A stretch of 39,162 nucleotides of DNA from Lachnospiraceae bacterium. GTDB lineage: Bacteria; Bacillota; Clostridia; Lachnospirales; Lachnospiraceae. Made by a program: the position numbers and the translations under genes. Location: contig JALFLW010000060.1 of NCBI GenBank assembly GCA_022774505.1, positions 1 through 39,162 of the forward strand, written 5' to 3'. The notes below the pieces were generated by a model that saw only the letters and a program-made list of their open reading frames with translations, had not been told where the DNA came from and did not search any database. Numbering within the stretch: the first letter of the stretch is position 1; the number at the start of each line of letters is the position of its first letter. Positions 34,820 to 39,162 of this stretch are shown here, piece after piece.

Positions 34820-35293
34820 AACGATCTCTCCCGTCTCACTGATATCTTTGATCTCGCTTTCAGGAATCTTTGGTGGGTAATCTCCATAGAGCGTGTGTGG
34901 AGGGATGACATAGAGCTCGCTGTCTTCGTTTGGTGTTTCAAACTGCGGAATCAGAGAGATATTCTGGAGAGCAGTCTGCCCGGAAAGGATCTCGGCACCG
35001 GATATGGTAGTCGGTTCATAGCCGGGAGCTGTGATCCTTAGGTTGAATACGGAATACGGCTGTGCCGACAGGGGTTCGAGACTGTATTCGAGAGGGGGAG
35101 CCGGGAGATCGATCGTATCGGTTTGTCCGTTAGAATCGGTAGAAAGTTCATCCATGATGATTTCGGGGTCGTTGCTGTCAGTGATCTGTACGGTTGCGTC
35201 AGGAACAGCTCTCGAACTGATCAAAGAACTGACATTAACCAGCAGTCTGCCGGAATCAGGACGATCCTGTTGTGCTGCATATAATTTAGACAT
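34634..35293 (-). CDS. sleC: SleC-like spore cortex-lytic enzyme, N-terminal segment of a split gene
   Basis: The open frame has 219 codons, but only the first 165 (35293-34799) are genuine. They form the N-terminal pro-domain and a carboxypeptidase-regulatory-like beta domain ('GRLLVNVSSLISSRAVPDAT', 'YSVFNLRITAPGYEP', 'SELYVIPPHTLYGDYPPKIP', 'ETGEIVLSRVVIP'). The remaining 54 codons are element DNA read antisense to recombinase 2. In SleC enzymes the N-terminal region is removed by a Csp protease at germination; a Csp gene lies 0.7 kb away. Start ATG at 35293 follows GGAGG. A sigma-K-like promoter sits about 30 bases upstream, fitting synthesis in the mother cell. Without removal of the element no catalytic domain is made. 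Confidence 0.85.
   Translation of the reverse strand: MSKLYAAQQDRPDSGRLLVNVSSLISSRAVPDATVQITDSNDPEIIMDELSTDSNGQTDTIDLPAPPLEYSLEPLSAQPYSVFNLRITAPGYEPTTISGAEILSGQTALQNISLIPQFETPNEDSELYVIPPHTLYGDYPPKIPESEIKDISETGEIVLSRVVIPSAVRQNDMPDRGSIPMHTLLLRLFPTLIYLSGHPVQLWCTYPPLVQSSCNRLIG
34782..34812. other. attR-like junction
   Basis: The plus strand reads ...TTGTCGCACAGCAGA then GGGG (34799-34802) and host DNA. Read inward on the minus strand this is CCCC-T-CTGCTGTGCGACAA, mirroring the left end at the same 1-base distance from the core. Confidence 0.7.
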
Positions 35294-35323
35294 AAATAGC
35301 CTCCGTTAGGAAATATTCTTTTT

Positions 35324-35350
35324 TAGTATATGATAGAAATACAAAGTGGT
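35324..35350 (-). promoter_or_regulatory. Sigma-K-like promoter of the split sleC-like gene
   Basis: On the minus strand AC (35350-35349), exactly 16 bases, then CATATACTA (35332-35324) match the sigma-K pattern AC-N16-CATAnnnTA. The -10 also resembles sigma-E, but no ATATT-type -35 is present. It ends 30 bases before the start codon. Confidence 0.6.
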
Positions 35351-35380
35351 GAATGAAAGCGGGGCAGACAAAAACATATG

Positions 35381-35409
35381 TTGTCATACAGGTAGAAAAT
35401 CAGTATAAT
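35381..35409 (+). promoter_or_regulatory. Sigma-A-type promoter for dut
   Basis: TTGTCA (35381-35386) and a consensus TATAAT (35404-35409) with a 17-base spacer lie 50 bases before the dut ATG. Confidence 0.85.
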
Positions 35410-35458
35410 GATTTGGAAAGTCTTGGTAACAGATCAATTCGGGAAAGTGAGGATAAAC

Positions 35459-35893
35459 ATGGAAAATATAAAAGTGAAATATTTTACGGATAAGATCGAC
35501 AAACTGGAATATATTGATGGAAAATCGGATTGGATCGATCTGCGTGCATCAGAGGACGTAGTATTGAAAAAGGGGGACTTTGCCTTGATTCCTTTGGGAG
35601 TGGCAATGGAACTTCCTGAGGGCTATGAGGCACATATTGTGCCTCGCAGCAGTACTTATAAAAATTTTGGGATCATTCAGGCAAATCATTGTGGCATAGT
35701 CGATGGTTCTTACTGTGGTGACAATGATATGTGGAGGATGCCTGTGATCGCCATGAGAGATACCAAGATCCGGATGAATGACAGGATCTGTCAGTTTCGT
35801 ATTATGGAAAATCAGCCGAAGCTGGTATTTCGGGAGGTCGAAAGACTTACCGGAAAAGACAGAGGGGGCTTTGGAAGTACCGGAAAGCAGTAA
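35459..35893 (+). CDS. dut: dUTP diphosphatase (dUTPase)
   Basis: Trimeric dUTPase hydrolyses dUTP to dUMP, keeping uracil out of DNA and supplying thymidylate synthesis. The 144-residue protein has the conserved motifs: 'DWIDLRAS' (motif 1), '[10 protein letters not shown]' (2), '[11 protein letters not shown]' (3, with the catalytic Asp), 'RICQFRI' (4) and the C-terminal 'GGFGSTGK' (5), which closes over the substrate. ATG 35459 has GAGG upstream; the frame from 35408 begins inside the -10 box and is rejected. Confidence 0.95.
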   Translation: MENIKVKYFTDKIDKLEYIDGKSDWIDLRASEDVVLKKGDFALIPLGVAMELPEGYEAHIVPRSSTYKNFGIIQANHCGIVDGSYCGDNDMWRMPVIAMRDTKIRMNDRICQFRIMENQPKLVFREVERLTGKDRGGFGSTGKQ

Positions 35894-35944
35894 AAGCCGG
35901 CACAAACACAGCCGCTGCCGGTGAGTATGTATGAAATATCTGTT

Positions 35945-35971
35945 ATATCAATTACAGGATCTGCATAAAGT
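35945..35971 (+). promoter_or_regulatory. Sigma-E-like promoter of the csp gene
   Basis: ATATC (35945-35949), 14 bases, then CATAAAGT (35964-35971) resemble the sporulation sigma-E pattern ATATT-N14-CATACAnT (7 of 8 fixed or free -10 positions agree). It lies about 38 bases before the protease ATG. Confidence 0.45.
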
Positions 35972-36008
35972 AGATACAGTAGTTATTATATGACAGGGAG
36001 AAGAATAC

Positions 36009-37781
36009 ATGGAAAATGATCAGAAACTGGATGCACAGCTGCAGTTTGTACTGAATCTGCCTGCAGGAGAAAGAATGCAGAGCAGTACGTTAAATACGGG
36101 ATTTGATGAAGGTTCACAGACTTGGCGGGTGATCGTTCGCTATTATGGAGATCTTTATGAGGTGGAGAGACAGATCCCGGGCACTTTGGTGATACCGCTT
36201 TTTCATCAATACGGAATTGTGAGGGTTCCTGAGCAAGCCTTGGAGGAATTAGCAGCGATTGTGCAGATACAATATATGGAAAAACCAAAGGAGGTATTCT
36301 TCTCTCTGGAGACAGGAAGAAGTGCCTCCTGTATTAATTCTGTACAAAGCGATCCGGCATATTTGGATGAAAGGCCGGCCGGTCTCACCGGAAGAGGAGT
36401 GATCATAGGAATCGCAGATTCCGGTATTGATCTGACCCATCCCTCGTTTCGAAATGAAGATGGTACGACACGCATTTTGGCATTGTGGGATCAGGGGGGG
36501 ACACCGGATCCCTTAAACGGACTGGAGTCACCGGAGAGATATCGTCAGGGCGTGGAATGGACAGGGCAGCAGATTGATCAGGTGCTTATGGGAGAACGAA
36601 CGGATATAAAACTTCCGGGCGATACGGGCTCCGGACATGGAACGGCAGTGACCGGAGTGGCAGCCGGAAATGGGGCAGGCTCAGAGGGACGCCGTTACCG
36701 GGGCATTGCCGTGGCGAGTCCTATCATATTTGTGAAATTGACCACCAGCGGAGAGGGATTTTCAAGGACAACGGAAGTCATGGAGGCTTTGGACTATATA
36801 GTGCGTAAGGCCGAGGCGTATGGCATGCCTGTCTCCATAAATGTCAGTTATGGAAACAATAATGGTGCTCACGACGGAAGAAGTCTGTTTGAGGGATATA
36901 TCTCACAGTTAGCGGGAGTATGGAAAAATGTAATATGCATAGCAGCCGGAAATGAGGGGGATGCCAGACATCATGCGAGATACCGGCTGGACAGTGAACC
37001 TCGATATATTCGTTTTGTTATAGGTCCCGGAGAAAAGAATCTGAGTATGCAGATATGGAAACAGTATACGGATGATTTTACAATTTTTCTGGAAGCACCG
37101 GATGGCAGCAGAGTACTGATAGAGGATACGGATGATGTAAGGCGGTATGAACTGCAGGATACGATGGTTTATGTATATTATGGAAATCCGACACCGGCAC
37201 AGATTACACAGGAAATATATTTGGAATGGCTGCTGGCAGAGGGAAGGGAGGGATATCTGACACAAGGTGTGTGGAGGATCTGGCTGATCCCTGAAAAGAT
37301 TGTGGAAGGAGTTGTTGATATGTGGCTGCCGGCTACGGAACTGATAGGATTATCCACGGGATTTTTAGAGCCACAGACAGATACCACATTGACGATACCG
37401 GCTGCGGCAGAGGGTATTATCAGCGTGGGAGCGTATCGGGCAGCCAATGATGTGATTGCGGCATTTTCAGGAAGAGGAGATACTGCAGACGGCAGAAGGG
37501 CACCGACACTTGCCGCACCCGGGGTGGATGTTATAACGGCCGCACCCGGAGGAGGATATATCGCACGCACGGGGACCTCTATTGCCTCTCCGTTTGTTGC
37601 CGGAGCAGCAGCCCTTATGATGGAATGGGGAATCGTACAGGGGAGAGATCCCTATTTGTATGGGGAAAAGGTCAAAGCGTATCTGCAAAAGGGAGCCAGA
37701 AAGCTGCCGGGGCAGGAAAAGATCCCGGATAAAAAGGCAGGCTGGGGAGCGCTATGTCTCGCCGACAGCCTGCCAAAATAA
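36009..37781 (+). CDS. csp: Csp-type subtilisin-like serine protease (S8 family)
   Basis: The 590-residue protein has no signal peptide, a pro-region of about 125 residues, and a subtilase domain with a full triad: Asp137 in 'IADSGIDLTHP', His210 in 'GSGHGTAVTGVAAG' and Ser524 in 'TGTSIASPFVAGAA'. An insertion of about 120 residues (around 320-440) between catalytic elements corresponds to the jelly-roll domain of Csp proteases. In Clostridia, Csp proteases cleave pro-SleC to start cortex breakdown during germination, and here the split sleC-like gene is a near neighbour on the opposite strand. Unlike the CspA/CspC pseudoproteases of C. difficile, the triad is intact. A sigma-E-like promoter is upstream. 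Which Csp paralogue it matches cannot be told. Confidence 0.85.
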   Translation: MENDQKLDAQLQFVLNLPAGERMQSSTLNTGFDEGSQTWRVIVRYYGDLYEVERQIPGTLVIPLFHQYGIVRVPEQALEELAAIVQIQYMEKPKEVFFSLETGRSASCINSVQSDPAYLDERPAGLTGRGVIIGIADSGIDLTHPSFRNEDGTTRILALWDQGGTPDPLNGLESPERYRQGVEWTGQQIDQVLMGERTDIKLPGDTGSGHGTAVTGVAAGNGAGSEGRRYRGIAVASPIIFVKLTTSGEGFSRTTEVMEALDYIVRKAEAYGMPVSINVSYGNNNGAHDGRSLFEGYISQLAGVWKNVICIAAGNEGDARHHARYRLDSEPRYIRFVIGPGEKNLSMQIWKQYTDDFTIFLEAPDGSRVLIEDTDDVRRYELQDTMVYVYYGNPTPAQITQEIYLEWLLAEGREGYLTQGVWRIWLIPEKIVEGVVDMWLPATELIGLSTGFLEPQTDTTLTIPAAAEGIISVGAYRAANDVIAAFSGRGDTADGRRAPTLAAPGVDVITAAPGGGYIARTGTSIASPFVAGAAALMMEWGIVQGRDPYLYGEKVKAYLQKGARKLPGQEKIPDKKAGWGALCLADSLPK

Positions 37782-37815
37782 AAATATATGGTCAGATGTT
37801 AGTGAAAGGATCAAT

Positions 37816-38796
37816 TTACAAGCGGCCATTCTTGATAAAACCGGCCAGTTCCTCGGCAAAATAAGTCAGATAGATATCAGCACCGGCTCGTTTTGCGGCA
37901 ATGGCTGTTTCGCAGATGACAGCCTCTTCGTCAATAAGACCAAGACTTGCAGCCCCCTTGATCATGGCATATTCGCCACTGACGCTGTAGGTTGCCATCG
38001 GGACATTTGTCTGATCTTTGATCTCACGGATCAGATCACCATAGATCATGGCCGGTTTCACCATGATGATATCGGCACCCTCCCGGATGTCTGCCAAAGC
38101 TTCCCGGACAGCCTCGCGGCGGTTGTGATAATCCATCTGGTAGGTGCGCCGGTTTCCAAACTGGGGAGCTGAATCAGCGGCATCACGGAAAGGACCATAA
38201 TAGGCCGAGGCAAATTTGACAGCATAGGACATGATCGGTGTACCGGTATGTCCGTGTGTATCAAGACAGTGTCTTATGGCAGCTACACGACCGTCCATCA
38301 TGTCAGATGGTGCAACCATGTCAGCTCCGGCTTCCACCTGGGAAAGGGCTATCTTTGCAAGATATTCCAGAGTGGCATCATTGTCAACATCATGATCATG
38401 GATGATTCCGCAATGACCGTGTGAGGTATATTCACACATACATACATCGCCGATCAGATACATTTCAGGATACTGTTTTTTGGCTTCCCGGAATGCACGT
38501 TGGACGATTCCGTCCTCTGCGTAGGCCTGACTTCCAATCTCATCTTTGTGATCGGGGATACCAAAGAGAATGATCTTGTTGACACCGGCATTTAAAAGCT
38601 GCTCCAGCTTTTCTCCCATGCGGTCAACCGTATAACGCTTTTGACCGTACATGGAAGGAATTTCTTCTATCTTGTTGTGACCATCCATTACAAATATTGG
38701 ATAGACCAGATCAGAGATATCCATATGTGTTTCCTGTACCATTTTCCGGAGGCGTTCATCTGTGCGGAGTCTCCGTCCTCTCATAAATTCTGTCAT
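37816..38796 (-). CDS. hemB: Delta-aminolevulinic acid dehydratase (porphobilinogen synthase)
   Basis: HemB condenses two 5-aminolevulinate molecules to porphobilinogen for heme, siroheme and corrinoid synthesis. The 326 residues contain the zinc-binding 'VCMCEYTSHGHCG' cysteines, the first Schiff-base lysine in 'MSYAVKFASAYYGPFRDA', and the second in 'DIIMVKPAMIYGDLI'; 'ATYSVSGEYAMIKGAA' completes the active site. ATG 38796 has GAGG about 10 bases upstream. It is convergent with csp and no other tetrapyrrole gene is in the window. Confidence 0.97.
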   Translation of the reverse strand: MTEFMRGRRLRTDERLRKMVQETHMDISDLVYPIFVMDGHNKIEEIPSMYGQKRYTVDRMGEKLEQLLNAGVNKIILFGIPDHKDEIGSQAYAEDGIVQRAFREAKKQYPEMYLIGDVCMCEYTSHGHCGIIHDHDVDNDATLEYLAKIALSQVEAGADMVAPSDMMDGRVAAIRHCLDTHGHTGTPIMSYAVKFASAYYGPFRDAADSAPQFGNRRTYQMDYHNRREAVREALADIREGADIIMVKPAMIYGDLIREIKDQTNVPMATYSVSGEYAMIKGAASLGLIDEEAVICETAIAAKRAGADIYLTYFAEELAGFIKNGRL

Positions 38797-38938
38797 GCTT
38801 TAAAACCTCATTTCTTATTTTTTTTTATGATCTCAAACTTCGTACACCAGAAAATAAATTGTGCCCAGACTGTTTCTGATGTGGCACGGTTTTCGATATG
38901 ATTTTTGGCTTCTAAAGAAGAATGCACCCGGAAGGCTA

Positions 38939-39149
38939 TGATCTGGAAATTGCCGCAGATCAGTAGGATTGCCAGGAAGTCTTTGCTTTGCAATGTTTCG
39001 ATGAATACGTGCCTGGACGATCGAGCCTCCAGGGTGGGCTCAGTTATTTCAGTGGGCACGCTCCCGCTACGTCGCACCACGCAGTGGTGCATAACGCTGC
39101 AAAAAACGCAGCGTAAACACCAGCGAGTGCGAAAGTGCCCTTTGAAATA
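38939..39149 (+). ncRNA. Candidate structured RNA with pseudoknot and multibranched fold (unclassified)
   Basis: No convincing gene covers 38797-39162. Instead there is dense base-pairing. TGATCTG pairs with CAGATCA (38939-38962). CCTGGA (39012-39017) pairs with TCCAGG (39028-39033), interleaved with GAGCC (39023-39027) pairing GGCTC (39037-39041), an H-type pseudoknot. A closing stem TATTTCA/TGAAATA plus GGGCAC/GTGCCC (39045-39059 with 39135-39149) encloses two perfect 7-bp hairpins (GCACCAC/GTGGTGC at 39074-39090; ACGCTGC/GCAGCGT at 39094-39114). Size and complexity recall large structured RNAs of Clostridia, such as the raiA motif, but I cannot confirm a family. Strand is assumed; a palindromic repeat is the alternative. 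Confidence 0.6.
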
Positions 39150-39162
39150 CCTGAATCCCCCC

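Noticed and set aside
38808-39092. Open frame of 94 codons on the minus strand upstream of hemB
   Set aside because: It runs through the structured region and the hemB leader, lacks a ribosome binding site and shows no protein-like composition; the base-pairing explains the sequence better.

Overview
The window looks like chromosome of a spore-forming Clostridia member, most likely Lachnospiraceae. The reasons are moderate GC, strong AGGAGG-type ribosome binding sites, a PolC-type replicase at the end of a pyrH-frr-uppS-cdsA-dxr-rseP-ispG operon, and a SleC/Csp spore-germination pair. Assignments rest on translated motifs and remembered family architecture; no database search was run.

Layout. 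1-2.8 kb: start of a DegV gene (minus strand), a YoaK/DUF1275 membrane protein, and an ECF-like sigma factor coupled to a membrane protein that is probably its anti-sigma factor. 2.9-4.9 kb: glmS with a terminator. 5.0-9.4 kb: a small unknown gene, a MarR regulator, and a tightly coupled LRR protein / VWA-like / MoxR-ATPase set. 9.5-11.3 kb: a membrane-anchored polysaccharide deacetylase and a bactofilin. 11.35-22.6 kb: pyrH to polC, linking nucleotide supply, ribosome recycling, isoprenoid/undecaprenyl and phospholipid synthesis, site-2 proteolysis and replication. 22.6-26.5 kb: ppx-ppk on the minus strand. 26.7-28.8 kb: queA and a lipid-kinase-like gene, ending at a strong terminator.

28.9-35.3 kb is the most interesting part. 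The two halves of one SleC-like spore cortex-lytic enzyme gene lie about 5.15 kb apart on the minus strand. The DNA between them is an element with six plus-strand genes: an acyltransferase, a zinc-ribbon membrane protein, an alpha/beta hydrolase, a small ORF and two tandem serine recombinases. Removing 29648-34798 rejoins the reading frame exactly, giving a 421-residue SleC-like protein. The element ends carry symmetrical inverted repeats around a shared CCCC/GGGG core. In the predicted circle the last recombinase would overlap the first cargo gene by ATGA, so all six genes would form one continuous ring. The split gene has a sigma-K-like promoter, and the nearby Csp protease gene, whose family activates SleC, has a sigma-E-like promoter. 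This is the arrangement expected of a skin-like intervening element excised during sporulation, although a simple disabling insertion cannot be excluded.

35.4-39.2 kb: dut with a good sigma-A promoter, the csp protease, hemB (minus strand), and at the right edge a highly structured non-coding region with an H-type pseudoknot and a multibranched fold.
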